A stretch of DNA of 64,000 bases from Acanthacorydalis orientalis (lineage: Eukaryota; Arthropoda; Insecta; Megaloptera; Corydalidae): positions 33,541,001-33,605,000 of the forward strand of contig CM068317.1 in NCBI GenBank assembly GCA_034766995.1. Direction: 5' to 3'. The notes beneath the pieces were generated by a model, which saw only the letters and a list, made by a program, of their open reading frames with translations, was not told the DNA's origin and did no database searches. The translations under genes and the position numbers were made by a program. Each line of letters begins with the position of its first letter. The stretch's first letter is position 1. Below are positions 42,618-53,945 of this stretch, in pieces.

Positions 42618-44562
42618 CAATGCAAACAAATTTTTTTAATTGGTTTTCTTAGGAATAAAAAATACATGGTAATAAATGTGTGATAAAAATAATTATATTT
42701 AAGACTAAGTATAAATAAATAAAATAATTTTTAAATGAGAAGAAATCGACACGGCCCTTAATTGATTGATTTGAAAGTAATGATAGTAGAAAAAACTAGA
42801 ATTAATAAATTTGTCGCGTTTTTATTAAGACATTAAAATATTTTTTTTCTGATAAATTTACGTCGATATAGAATATAATATTTCATTTGCCAATTCTATG
42901 GTAATAGTTGAATTTTTTTGTTTGGAAGTCATGTATATAATGATATGGTAATGATGAAGCCATAATTCTACATCAATTTTTTTACTGAAATATATTCAAA
43001 TATCTCATTGCAATTAATTAATCTTTAAATTTATTAGTATACTTTTATTTTTAAATTGGTATCAAAAAGGTTCAATTCGTTTATATAAAATATTCCTATT
43101 CTTACGAGGGTGGTCCCAGAAGTACCCGGCCTGACATAGAGATGGCGGTAGTTGTTTGAAAAATATCACTGTATTAGCAAGTACACAATCTATAAAGCAT
43201 AAGTTTCAAGTTTAAGGACGCCACGTTGTTTGGTATTTGTTTGGCAGCCATCAATAGTGAACGTTTTCAGTGAATTTGTGAAAATGGAGAAAATTGGTTT
43301 TCGTTACGTGATACAATACTTTTATTTGAAAGGCCTCAGTCCAACCAATATAAAAGCTGAACTGGATTCTACTCTGGGTGAATCTGCTCCTTCGTTTACA
43401 ACAGTGAAATATTGGGTAGCAGAGTTTAAACGAGGCCGTACGAGCTGCCAAGACGAGCATCGCAGTGGTCGACCAAATGAGGTGACTCCAGAAATGGTGC
43501 AGAAAATCCACAAAGCGGTACTGGATGATCGTCGACTAAAAGTGCGCGAGATAGCAGACAAAGTAGGCATTTCAAAAAGTGCGGTACATCGCATATTATC
43601 CCAAGATTTCCCATCGGAGAAGCGTGATGTCGGCAGTTAATGTGTATTTTGAGGAGCAAGATAGTTCTTATTATAAAAATGGTATCGAACATCGCCCGGA
43701 AAAGTGTATAGAGCTGAAAAGATATTATGTTGAAAAATAAATATATTTTTTTCCAAAATTTTTGTGTTTTCTTTGTTGGGTCGGGTACTTCTGGGGCCAC
43801 CTCGTACTTGAATTACACATGTATTTCAAAATTTTTTTTAATTATATTTAATTGGAATATATTTTTTTTTGATTAAATTGAAAACATTTTGACATAAAAT
43901 GTTTCATAGTCGTAAACAACTCATCAAAGTGTAAGATAAAATTATAAGATTGATAATTTATAATATAGAGATATATTTCAAGTATTAAAAAATATATATT
44001 TTTATTTAAAGTTTAACTGACCATCAAATATTGTTTATTCATGTGTAGATACTCCATACTTGCAGATGTATATTAATGTTCTGAAAATAAACAGAATGTA
44101 TTAGTTTTAGAGCTGTTTGAGAATTAATGTTGATAATTGTATTTTTTGAAATTTATTGCTATTTATATTTTTATTATATGGAAAACCAGGTTTTTTTTCT
44201 GTAAAAAATAGGTTTTGAAAAATTAAAATTATTTTAGCATTAGATCGAATTCAGCAAGAATTTAAATCAGATACTGAAAGCGATTTAGATCCGTTTCAGT
44301 CAATTTCAATCAATTCTGCATCGTTACCAGCAGATGCTAATATAAGTTCTTCAGAATCATCCAAGCTATCCCATTGTCAAGGTACATACACGTATCAAAT
44401 GAAATTTCAACTGCTCATAATATTTAAATTGTAGGAACAATGAAAGCAGAACCACAGCATCCTTTAAATCGAACATTTTCTCAAAAAGTTGCAGCACTGG
44501 TGAAAATTTCAAAGTTAAGACACTCATTGAAAGATGATAATGAATTTCAAGAATCTAAATAA
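41315..44562 (+). CDS. Tmie: TMIE, transmembrane inner ear expressed protein homologue
   Basis: Four exons join in phase: 41315-41462, 42014-42166, 44238-44381 and 44435-44562, giving 190 residues. In vertebrates TMIE is a subunit of the hair-cell mechanotransduction channel complex with TMC1/2, and worm TMIE sits in the TMC-1 complex. Seen here: one membrane segment at about 36-57, preceded by FRIWHIMF and followed by a CCC cluster; then the signature RIPRTKQEIEA at about 60-70 and a basic helix (YQRKKLARKFRQQLKKI), matching the conserved core of the family. The rest is an acidic, Ser-rich cytosolic tail ending in a basic segment, which I do not recognise. No cleavable signal peptide is present. 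The ATG context (AACAATGG) is good. AATAAA at 44698-44703 fits the 3' end. Intron 2 hosts a long TA array and a deleted mariner. The gene is convergent with Arpc2. Confidence 0.86.
42529..42615. repeat. (TA)n microsatellite in TMIE intron 2
   Basis: Uninterrupted TA tract of about 86 bp, among the longest pure TA runs in the window. Confidence 0.95.
43105..43804 (+). mobile_element. Internally deleted mariner element (700 bp)
   Basis: Terminal inverted repeats match over about 24 bp with one mismatch and one indel. The left end starts CGAGGGTGGTCCCAGAAG; the right end read on the minus strand starts CGAGGTGGCCCCAGAAG. Both ends abut TA (43103-43104 and 43805-43806), the mariner target duplication. 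Mariners are normally about 1.3 kb, so roughly 600 bp are missing. The left part encodes the DNA-binding region. After it a short out-of-frame segment (about 43642-43739) encodes the usual C-terminal end (SSYYKNGIE and LKRYYVEK). The catalytic DDD core is gone. Confidence 0.9.
43284..43640 (+). CDS. Truncated mariner transposase, DNA-binding domain only
   Basis: An open frame of 118 codons that begins with MEKIGFRYVIQYFYLKG, the usual start of mariner transposases. It contains the N-terminal helix-turn-helix, the linker motif HRSGRP, and the second helix-turn-helix ending SKSAVHRILSQDF, then nine codons of junction sequence and a stop. It lacks the whole catalytic domain. It keeps both helix-turn-helix motifs needed to recognise the inverted repeats, without any stop or frameshift. 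It sits within TMIE intron 2 on the same strand. Such products can act as repressors of related elements, but expression here is unknown. Confidence 0.7.
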   Translation: MEKIGFRYVIQYFYLKGLSPTNIKAELDSTLGESAPSFTTVKYWVAEFKRGRTSCQDEHRSGRPNEVTPEMVQKIHKAVLDDRRLKVREIADKVGISKSAVHRILSQDFPSEKRDVGS

Positions 44563-46424
44563 AACATGGATAATGGAAAGGAAATGAGATTAATCATATT
44601 TCTGTTACTTAGAGAAAAAATATATTTTTTTCCAGTAGATTATAAATTAATCCTGAAAGAAATATAAGAAAAAATAATATACATGTATATGCTGAAAAAT
44701 AAATATTTTGATTAGGATTTATTTTAAATGTATAATTGTTTTATGATGATATCTTTATGTTCATTTATACTATTATTTAACTAAGAATATAATAAAAATT
44801 TACAGTTGCAAGAACAGCTTTGTGTTAAATACACTATACACAAATCCCACTCTATATGCTTTTTTTTTTTAAAAAAAATTACTTTTGATTAGAATTCAGT
44901 TATATTGTTTGGATACATATTAAAAAAAAACTGTACAAGAATACAAATATAACATTCATTATATATAATTAAATGTTAATAAATGAAACAAGGAAAATTA
45001 ATGAAATATACAATTTTATAGGAACAAGGTTTGATTGTAATTTTCATTAGAAAATAATATCTTGTGTTGTATATTAAGAATCATGTTTATATTATCACTT
45101 TATTTTTTAATCAAAATTTTAATTTTAATTAAAAAAATATTTTCTGAATATAACAGATAATTCTAAACAAAAGTTATGTATATTTTGTGCTTACCATTGT
45201 GCAAATTATTTTCTGTATCTATTGACCAAAAAATATATAAAAAAAATCAATATATTGAAATACTAACTTTTTTCTACTTATTGAAACAGAATGTTATTAA
45301 ATATTTATATATATATATTTGCTTTATAGACGGATGATAGAAAGCACAAAATATCCAACATAAAGTAGCACTAATATAAATGTTGCACTGGAAAAATTCG
45401 GAAGCCCACATTTAAAAACTTTGTGAGACCGTTAATAATAATCATATTTACAAGGATGTCCCCAATAACAAGACAAATCACCTTATGCTGACTGTATAAA
45501 AACGATTGTCGGTTCGTTTTCATAGAGTCCTAAAAAGTTTTTGCAAGAATTGATGTCTCTACAGTTATGTAACGATATATTCACAACTTAATTATGTGTT
45601 TTGTTATATCTTAAATATGTACCTCGATGTCCAATTTAAAATTATATATATTTTTGTTATTTATTATATTATTAATTTGATTTACTAGGTATTTTTTTGT
45701 CTTCTCTAATAACTGCACAAATAAACAACTGTGTTTTTAATTTTGTGTTATTATTGCATATTTTAATCAAAAAACGTTAAATACTTAATATCCAAACATT
45801 TCTAATCAATTGAACATTACTTTATGTGCTAAATAATCAGTTTATTTTTCTAAAGCCACACAGACAAAAAATTAAAGCATTAGAAAATTCCATTGCATAT
45901 CAATTAGCAGTTATTAATGAAGCACAAAAAAAGTTAATATTAATTTACATTTCACTAAAATGTGTAGTTTTTTAAATACATTTGTTTTAACGTCTGAGAA
46001 GATTTTTTAAATGAATCTAAAAATTTGACATTAATGTCAAATATACACTCCTTATTTACATACCTGAAAATCCTAATAAATCCTACTACAACAAATCTAT
46101 TGGCTTCGGCACTGAGTTAAAAGGACAACCGTTACTTAAAATAGAAACAGAATGAATAGTAAAACTTCAATCGTCTCACTTTTTTGAAGTACAGACCTAA
46201 ATTATTATAATATATATTTTTAAAATGGGAACTTGATTTTACATAGCGTTTTTCTCCTTCTTGTTTAAATTTTACAGTTTGCTTTTACTTGAGCACAGTT
46301 CGGTAATGTTTTTCTTAACCTCGCAATAATGACTAACAAAATGCATCACTTTGTACACTGATCGTCACTGGAGTTGTACCTTCTGCTTCCTATTATACCT
46401 TTTTAAAGTTGACTATTTACTGCA
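44563..46424. other. Convergent 3' flank between TMIE and Arpc2
   Basis: AT-rich, with the TMIE polyadenylation signal at 44698-44703. Somewhat less AT-rich sequence at about 45320-45560 has no recognisable coding motif. The Arpc2 3' UTR lies at the right side. No other gene is seen. Confidence 0.5.
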
Positions 46425-48246
46425 TTATTCTTTTCGGACAAATGTTCTTCCCCTGAAACAAATAACTTTCATAGACTAATTTAATAATAAAAAAGTAATA
46501 TAAATTTACATCCACGTAATAAGAGTTTTACCAATTCAATTTAAAATGTGTATATTTTTAAAGAATTCCTTTCTTTATTATTAAAAATTTATAGAAGACA
46601 TATAGCAATATAAATAAATAAATTTATTAAATGCTACATAAGACAAATTTAATAAAATTGCAAAGATATGTAATTTTATTTATATATAAGCATACAAATA
46701 ATTACTGTACAAATTATACAGTTCATCATGTGTTAATGCTATCATGAACTTTCGAGAAAAATATAAGCACATAATAAAAAAGAAAACACTTACGTTATAG
46801 TTTTTTTATCTGTTTTTTGCTGTTCAGGCCGCGCACGGTTAAGCACTTTGAGCAAATCACTTGTCTTGGCACGCATGCGGCTATGAATGTATGCCTTTGA
46901 GCACTTAATGTGATAATGGAGGTAATCGCGGAACATATGAATCAAATTAATTGTGTTATCTCTAGTTCCCCTGGCAGTATGCCGTGGAAATAAAACTGAA
47001 ACAAATAATCATAAAAATATTAATACGTATTTAAAATCTTGCTCATTCATAAGCATACCAAATGTAACATATCCTATATTATCACCGACTTTGGCATCTG
47101 TATCTTGAAGTTCTAAAGGAGGTTCACGATGTGTAAAAAGTACTTGTGGTGCCGTATGACTTGCACGGCGCCCTTCTTTTAGTTCTTGCATAAACACTTT
47201 ACCGAGAACTACATCACTTTCATCTCGGAACATTGTTGAAAAAACTACAGTTACCCTGTCTGCTTTTGCTTCTACATACCTGAAAAAAAAAATATATATC
47301 ACTTTTAAGACACTCTGAAATGAAAAATCAACACTTACATCGTTTCATCATTTCTGTAATTAATAACAGCACGTTCATGTCCTTCTTCTCCTCGTTCTTG
47401 GAAATCGAAATATTTTTGAAAAACGGACGCAAAACAATTTCGTTTTAAAAGACCGACTTTTCGCACCACTTCCTGCCAATCTTCAGGTATGTTATCAAGA
47501 TCGATTATCACTGACACATTATAACCTAAAAAACTTGCGTTTAATTTTTGTAAATAAACAAAACTGAAAAAGGTCATACCATCTTCTGGCGATGTTAGAA
47601 ATGAACCATATTCCTGTTTTAAAAGATCATCAGCACCGTGCTCTTGTAATTGTTTATAGAATTTAAGCGATATGCTTACCTAAATTAGAAAATTATACAT
47701 TTGCACTTTTACTATTAAAAACTTTTAAAGGAATAATCGTGTTGTCTAAACTTACCCTGACTTTCTGTTTATCTCCATTAACATTTGAAATATGAAATAA
47801 TACTCCATCAAAATCTGCTATAGTAACATCTATAGACTCTGGTTTCAACCTACAATAGAAATATATTGTTACAATAGACTAATTTGATTATAACAAACAG
47901 TTATGATATGATGACAAATGGAAATGACAATTCAATTTATATACATTTCAACATATTATATACAAGAAGAAAATCATTTATATACAGTTATTTTGTTAAT
48001 ATTCTACAACCATACTGTATACAAATAAAGTATTGAAATATAACATAAGAAAAACTAGTAGAAAAAGCAGAATTGACAATATGCCCTACCCTTGTGATAA
48101 GAAAAACCGGTCATCATAGCCTATCTATATAAAATGTAAGTAAATTGTCAAACTGTATGTCAATGTACTTACCCGGCGAGTGCATTTTTATATTTTAACG
48201 TTAACGTTTCTTCAACTATCCTATTATTAATTTCTAATAAAATCAT
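46425..48246 (-). CDS. Arpc2: Actin-related protein 2/3 complex subunit 2 (p34-Arc)
   Basis: Seven exons join in phase: 48246-48173, 47849-47756, 47679-47580, 47525-47339, 47279-47059, 46995-46794 and 46452-46425, giving 301 residues, against about 300 in animals generally. ARPC2 forms with ARPC4 the structural core of the Arp2/3 complex that binds the mother actin filament and nucleates branches in the cytoplasm. Recognisable blocks are [15 protein letters not shown] at the start, [71 protein letters not shown] and the basic C-terminal helix region [20 protein letters not shown]. The last 9 residues come from a 28-bp terminal exon that restores the family ending KTITGRTF. Start and end both match family length, so the gene is complete. 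The promoter contains a GC-rich palindrome (separate entry). Confidence 0.97.
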
Positions 48247-48336
48247 TATAAGGTATTTATTTAAATTTTAAGCTTGTTTCATAAAACTAACATGAATCAC
48301 ACACTGACGGTTCACTTCGGGAGGCGTATGCTCATT

Positions 48337-48380
48337 GATGATGTCATTTGCGCATACGTGTGCGCATCGCAGGAAGTAAA
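48337..48380 (-). promoter_or_regulatory. Arpc2 promoter element: CRE-like site and NRF-1-like palindrome
   Basis: About 100 bp upstream of the Arpc2 start codon. TGATGTCA at 48339-48346 resembles an ATF/CREB site. TGCGCATACGTGTGCGCA at 48349-48366 is an imperfect palindrome with two inverted TGCGCA half-sites, as bound by NRF-1 (erect wing in flies). An Ets-like AGGAAGT follows at 48371-48377. Binding is inferred from motif resemblance. Confidence 0.45.
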
Positions 48381-48429
48381 GCAACCCGCAATGATTTAAA
48401 TATTAAAGAGTAAACAATTATTAGTAATA

Positions 48430-48978
48430 TTACATCCTGAAATAGTACTTTTGAAAAAAATATACATGAATACATACCAGTGAGGGTGAGTCGAGGTACA
48501 TATGTGTAAATTGAACTTAATTATTTAAAGGAAACTGATACGATATTATTGTTATAACATTATTGACAAAATACATAAAGTTGATTGCTTTGTTTTTTAT
48601 TGATGTATTGGAAATATATTTATTAATAGTATTTAGTTTCATCCTTCTAGCAATAGTTGTTGGAATTTACTGTGATTTTCTTCTGGGTCGTGTTTTCTTT
48701 GCAACATTTCACAATAAAGAGTATTGTTGAACACTTATTAATATGTTTTAATACATTTTGCGAGTACCAAAAAATGGGAGCATCACATGTTCTGCAGCTG
48801 TTTATATCCTAAACTTTTTGATTGAATTTCTTTGTAGGATATCTTTTTTACAAATTATGTAGTTTGCTCTCTGGTTCCAAATAATAGATTGACGTTTTGT
48901 CTTCAGTGAAGTTTTATAAGATGTTCATTTTGTACACAGTTGAAATTGTTTAACACGTAAGTATTGCAAATATATGCA

Positions 48979-49038
<60 letters not shown>

Positions 49039-49308
49039 GTACTCTTTCTAATTATATTAAAAATTGATATTAAGTTGTAAGTTCAATGATATTCATTTTA
49101 TGATGTAAGAATAATTAAGTGGGAATATTAATACTTTTAAAATATACAATAACATAAAAAATACACTTATATTGTTTTGTTTATAAATTATAATTTTCAA
49201 ATAAATTAAGTTAAAATTACATAAAAGTATGTTTTGTAAAGTATATTTAATAAATGAATAAAATACATTGTTTAAATATTTAAATAAAATTACACGTGTA
49301 CACAAAAA
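48430..49308. other. Intergenic between Arpc2 and the repetitive secreted protein gene
   Basis: AT-rich, with a (TA)n tract at 48980-49036. It includes the probable 3' UTR of the repetitive protein gene just below 49309. No further gene is evident. Confidence 0.5.
48980..49036. repeat. (TA)n microsatellite
   Basis: Pure TA tract of about 57 bp. Confidence 0.95.
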
Positions 49309-50967
49309 TTAAAAAATATCCATTTTACTTTTTTCCTCGTCAATAACTTTTGAAGGATGTATTTCTGTAATTTGAGCTTCAGTATTGGATATTAAGTTAA
49401 TTGTAGGAGAGATTGATACATCGGATTGTGTCGTAGAAGGTGAGTAGTCAAATAAATCAATGGATACAAGGGAATATTTTGTTGTATTTTTGGAATTTTT
49501 TGTATTGGATACATCTTCGCTGAAAATATCATCGAACAACTCTGACGAGAGTTGATTAGGTGTTATTTTCGTATGAGATTCTTTTATTGGTTTGTATGAG
49601 GGATGATTTGGTTTATATCTGTAATCAAGGAGTGAATCTGACGGGTTTTTTTCTGTTGTTATTGTACTAAATTCTTCGAAATTATCTGGAGATTTTGTTG
49701 GTATAGACATTGATTGTGTTGAAATAGAGGAGTTTTCTTTCAAAGAAGTCGATACATTTTTGCCTAAGTCGATATCTATTGATGAAAATAAAGGAGTATT
49801 GTTTGTTTGTATAGGTTTTATTAAGTCGGTCGGGTCAAAAAGAGGATCTGGTTTGTGAGGAATATTAGTTGGTTTATAATTAAATGTTGTATTCGTTGGG
49901 AGTTTTTCGGTTGTTATAGGTATTAATGTTTCATTTGTAGAAAGGTCAGTCAGTGAATCCAAGAAGTGATTTGTTACATTTGTAATAGACGTTTCGGTTA
50001 ATAGTTGTGAGGTAACAGACGGTTGAATATGATTTGTAGAAGAAATCAATAAATCAGGCTGAAGAAAATTTTCTGGATTTTTAGTAGAGTCGTATATTTG
50101 CGTTGTAACTGTTGGTTTTATTTGAGGTCTTATAATTTCGGTAGGATAATTAACTGGCCCTGGTTTATAAAATGGACGCATCGGTTCATATTCTAGAACG
50201 ACACTAGGTGGTCTTTTTTCTGTTGTAGGATTTTCTTCATATACAGTTATTGGTGAATTTAAAGAAGATGTAGTTACTGAGGAAATTGAAACCGTCGACG
50301 AATGGATTGTATTAATGACTGAAGGATTTATTGAAGGTTGTTGTTGGTTTACTTGTGAGGAATGGTTTATGCTACCTGTCGAGTGTTCAGTAACTGTGGT
50401 TCTAGTTTGTGGTCGTATTATTTCCGTTGGATAATTAACAGGACTTGGTTTGTACGGTGGTCGCATTGGCTTATAACCTAAAACGTAACTTGGGGGCAAT
50501 CTTTCTGTGGTTGTTTTTGATGATGTATCTTCCTCATATAAATATGGCGGCGTTGTCGGTTGATAAATATTCGTTGAAGTGGTTAAAGAAACGGTTGATG
50601 GACGAATAGTTGACGAGGTGTGGTAATTATTCAATGAAGTTTGTATTGTTGACACTGAAGTGTGATTAAAGAAAGGAGGCAGTAGAAACGTTGAAGGTTC
50701 GATGAGAGTAACAGAAGGTTTATAAACTGCTGAAGTATGCGTAATCTCGTAAGTTGATGACGGCGATATAAATGTTTCTGTTGGTCGTATTTGCGGTCTT
50801 ATGATTTCAGTTGGATAATTTACTGGACCCGGTTTATAAAATGGCCTGATTGGTTTGTATCCAAGAACAATACTCGATTGTTTACTTGTTTTTTCTTTTT
50901 TGAGTTCGTTTAAATCAGCAACGACAACAATAATACATAAACAGGCAATATATATGATGTTTCTCAT
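49309..50967 (-). CDS. Repetitive Ser/Thr/Pro-rich secreted protein, 552 residues
   Basis: One long coding exon. The start is placed at 50967 because a pyrimidine-rich AG acceptor (TTTATTTTCAG) ends directly before this ATG and the peptide after it is a good signal sequence (MRNIIYIACLCIIVVVA). The open frame continues 30 codons upstream through TA-repeat sequence that is probably intron. The mature protein has a repeated block, best seen as VLGYKP-M/I-RPFYKPGPVNY then PTEIIRPQ, at about residues 34-61, 162-188 and 257-283, with decayed copies at about 362-386 and 446-470. Each later copy is preceded by TTEK/R-x-P. Between blocks are Ser/Thr-rich stretches with many N-x-S/T sequons, mucin-like. 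There are no cysteines after the signal region. The C-terminal 80 residues are acidic. I do not recognise the family; cuticle, silk or glue, salivary and mucin-like roles all fit. A 5' non-coding exon upstream is likely. Confidence 0.78.
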   Translation of the reverse strand: MRNIIYIACLCIIVVVADLNELKKEKTSKQSSIVLGYKPIRPFYKPGPVNYPTEIIRPQIRPTETFISPSSTYEITHTSAVYKPSVTLIEPSTFLLPPFFNHTSVSTIQTSLNNYHTSSTIRPSTVSLTTSTNIYQPTTPPYLYEEDTSSKTTTERLPPSYVLGYKPMRPPYKPSPVNYPTEIIRPQTRTTVTEHSTGSINHSSQVNQQQPSINPSVINTIHSSTVSISSVTTSSLNSPITVYEENPTTEKRPPSVVLEYEPMRPFYKPGPVNYPTEIIRPQIKPTVTTQIYDSTKNPENFLQPDLLISSTNHIQPSVTSQLLTETSITNVTNHFLDSLTDLSTNETLIPITTEKLPTNTTFNYKPTNIPHKPDPLFDPTDLIKPIQTNNTPLFSSIDIDLGKNVSTSLKENSSISTQSMSIPTKSPDNFEEFSTITTEKNPSDSLLDYRYKPNHPSYKPIKESHTKITPNQLSSELFDDIFSEDVSNTKNSKNTTKYSLVSIDLFDYSPSTTQSDVSISPTINLISNTEAQITEIHPSKVIDEEKSKMDIF

Positions 50968-51643
50968 CTGAAAATAAATGTATATATATATATAAATAGA
51001 CAATATAGAACAGTATATAAACATATAAATTAGGTTCGGTCTTTTTGCAAATAACATTACTACAGTGCCCTCTCTTCCTGAAATAAGAATGAATCAAACA
51101 ATGTATAATGTAAAGTAATATGACAAGGTAATGAAAATGTTCATTCTCTCAATAAGACATTTGTATTTTGACTAATGATACGTGATAAGGTGTTCTGGGA
51201 TATGAATTTCGATCATGCGTTGAGCATACAAATGTGCGTTGAGCATGAGTATAGCAAAAAAATGTATTTTTTCAAAAACACAGTATTCTAATATTGCAAG
51301 CGGATAACAAACACTAAAAAATGTAACTTAATAAATTTTACTCTTAATTAGAAAAGCAAAATATTTATTATATAATTATTTTTACATATTTACACTACTT
51401 TTGAAATATTGCAATAATAATAAGATTTGAAACATTGGTGCGAATTTAATATAGAATACTATCTTATATGTACACGCGAAAGTGTATATTATTTTAGCGA
51501 TGTAATAAATATATCCCTGTTAAAAAGATTTGTTTGATTTCAGAGTTATTTGTCCTTCACTTTGTCACTGTTAATTACTATCTATAAAAATAATGTGTCT
51601 CAATTTTATTTGTATAACACATGTATATACATACATACATACA

Positions 51644-51686
<43 letters not shown>

Positions 51687-52864
51687 GAAATAAATTTAAA
51701 ATATTTTTCTTATTCAATTATTATTCCATTATAATAGAAAATTATAAAAATAAATAATGAAGATTAACTTTTTTATAATATTGTACAGTAAACTAATTTT
51801 GCAATAATTTGTCAATTATAATATTAAAATTATTCTTAGAGAAATGAAAGGAATGAAGAGATGTTAATTATTTTTTTCCTTATTGTAATGTTTAAAATAG
51901 TTCTAATTTATTGAAAGAAAATACAAAAAAAATATAATACAATTTATTTAATTGTCCACGATTTTTAGTTACACAGAATAGTTTTGATTTTATTTTTTTA
52001 TGATGTATATAGTTTTTAAACAGAAATCTGTAATTTGTATTCTGCTTGTAAAACTGTATAAATAACAACGAAACTGTAACAAAAATGAAAGATACTTCTT
52101 TGTGTAAATACGTTTTGGCGAATGGGAATACTTTTTAAAAATAAAATAAATCAATCAATATCATATTTCACTCTAAACGTAATTCATATTTTAAATATAT
52201 TTTCAGTAGTATTTTTCACTTTCAGTTTATATATAAATATACACCATAGAGTTCACACACATACACACATTACCTACTGAGAAAATTTAAGAGTACATTT
52301 AGCAGAACGACAACAAATCGCAGAAGAAATTATAAAGGATTAAGTTTTATGAATCACATTTTATTAACAACTATCTAAAAACCAAAAATATAGTTAGTGT
52401 GGATAATAAATTAATAATAGCAATAAATAAGTAAATAACAAAAAAATGTATAAATTACTAGTTAAAATTACAAAAGCGTATTAGATTGCCGACTTTAATT
52501 AAATAACAAAATAAATACTAATATAAATATTGGTAAATATTTAGATTATGATTTCTTTATAAATGATAAAACATGTAATAAGTCAAATATTGATATGAAT
52601 TTTGTAAATATATTAAGATTAGCACTCAGGTACACATAATAAAACAGAAATAAGATTCATAAAAAGTATCCAAGAACATTCATTTTACATGCAGTTTTAT
52701 GAATCAGAGTGAGAAAGAAATCTAATAATTTAAGTTCTTCTTTGGTTAAATAAATAAATTTAGATATAAAATATATACATTTTTTAAAAATATTGAAAAA
52801 ATTTTTCTTCATTTTATATATATATATGTACATACATATTTTTTACCTTCCTATTTATCTATTT

Positions 52865-52953
<89 letters not shown>

Positions 52954-53945
52954 GATCTTACACAGACGAATATAATACAAAAAATGTAGTAAAGTATTAA
53001 TAAAGAAAAAGAAATATATTACCTTAAATAACAATGACATTTTCTGTATAACGAATGTCAAATAAATCCGATTGGAATACTGAAACTTCAATGAAGACGT
53101 TTATTAGAAAGATTGGTTTAAATATGTGTACCTCGGAACACTTTGTAGGACAATGATGCCCCCATGTATGTTTTGTATATCTCTGTATGAATATATCTAT
53201 AGTATGAAAATTGTACGTTTTTTACTAAAGAAAACAACAAAAACAAATTACAAAAACAGAGAACGGCGCCACTAACTCTCAGCGAACTACAGACTGTTGA
53301 CTGGAAAAACCGTTAAGAGATATCGACTTATGAACCCAATCTCGTTGCTGTACCGTTCATTTTAATAATATTATACCAGTTTTGCCAGGAGTATAGATTG
53401 ACAAGTCCTTGTTACACGGCAAAACATTTTAAAATTATGTTTGTAATTTATCTTGTGTATATACATCTTTACTGCGGGTTGAGTTCTTTGAAAAAAGTAC
53501 GGTCAAAAGATAATTACTGTTTCTATAGAATTATTCGACACAGTCGTTATAATATAAACGATAGAATAATACTAGTATTAATAGATGTTCTATTTGAATA
53601 TTAAAACAGTGTTTTTCAAACAAGGGTCACAAGTTTTTGGCACATACCCAGAAAAAATATTTATAGGAAATCGATATTGTTCCTGTTTATCTTTAAACCT
53701 TGATACCAAGTATATATTTACAGTAATGTTGGTTTTAATAATGAGATACTTTTAAATGTGGGTTTTTTATACTTTATTACGTAAATAGATGAAGGACGAT
53801 ATATATATATATATATATATATGTTTTAATCATTGAGCGTGTTTAATGAATCCTTATTGATTATATAAATTAAAAACGAGGTTTATTTATTATTTTAGTT
53901 ATTTTCACTATTTGATGAAATTAATTTTAAATATATATATATATA
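50968..53945. other. Upstream region of the repetitive secreted protein gene
   Basis: AT-rich, with TA microsatellites at 51644-51683 and 52869-52951. A more GC-rich segment at 53260-53300 (ACGGCGCCACTAACTCTCAG) could be the promoter or first non-coding exon of the minus-strand gene. A second pyrimidine-AG sequence before 51080 may mark an internal 5' UTR exon. No coding exon is established. Confidence 0.4.
52869..52951. repeat. (TA)n microsatellite
   Basis: Pure TA tract of about 83 bp. Confidence 0.95.

Noticed and set aside
43251..43800. Three antisense frames across the deleted mariner
   Set aside because: They are reverse-strand shadows of the transposase ORF with no motif.
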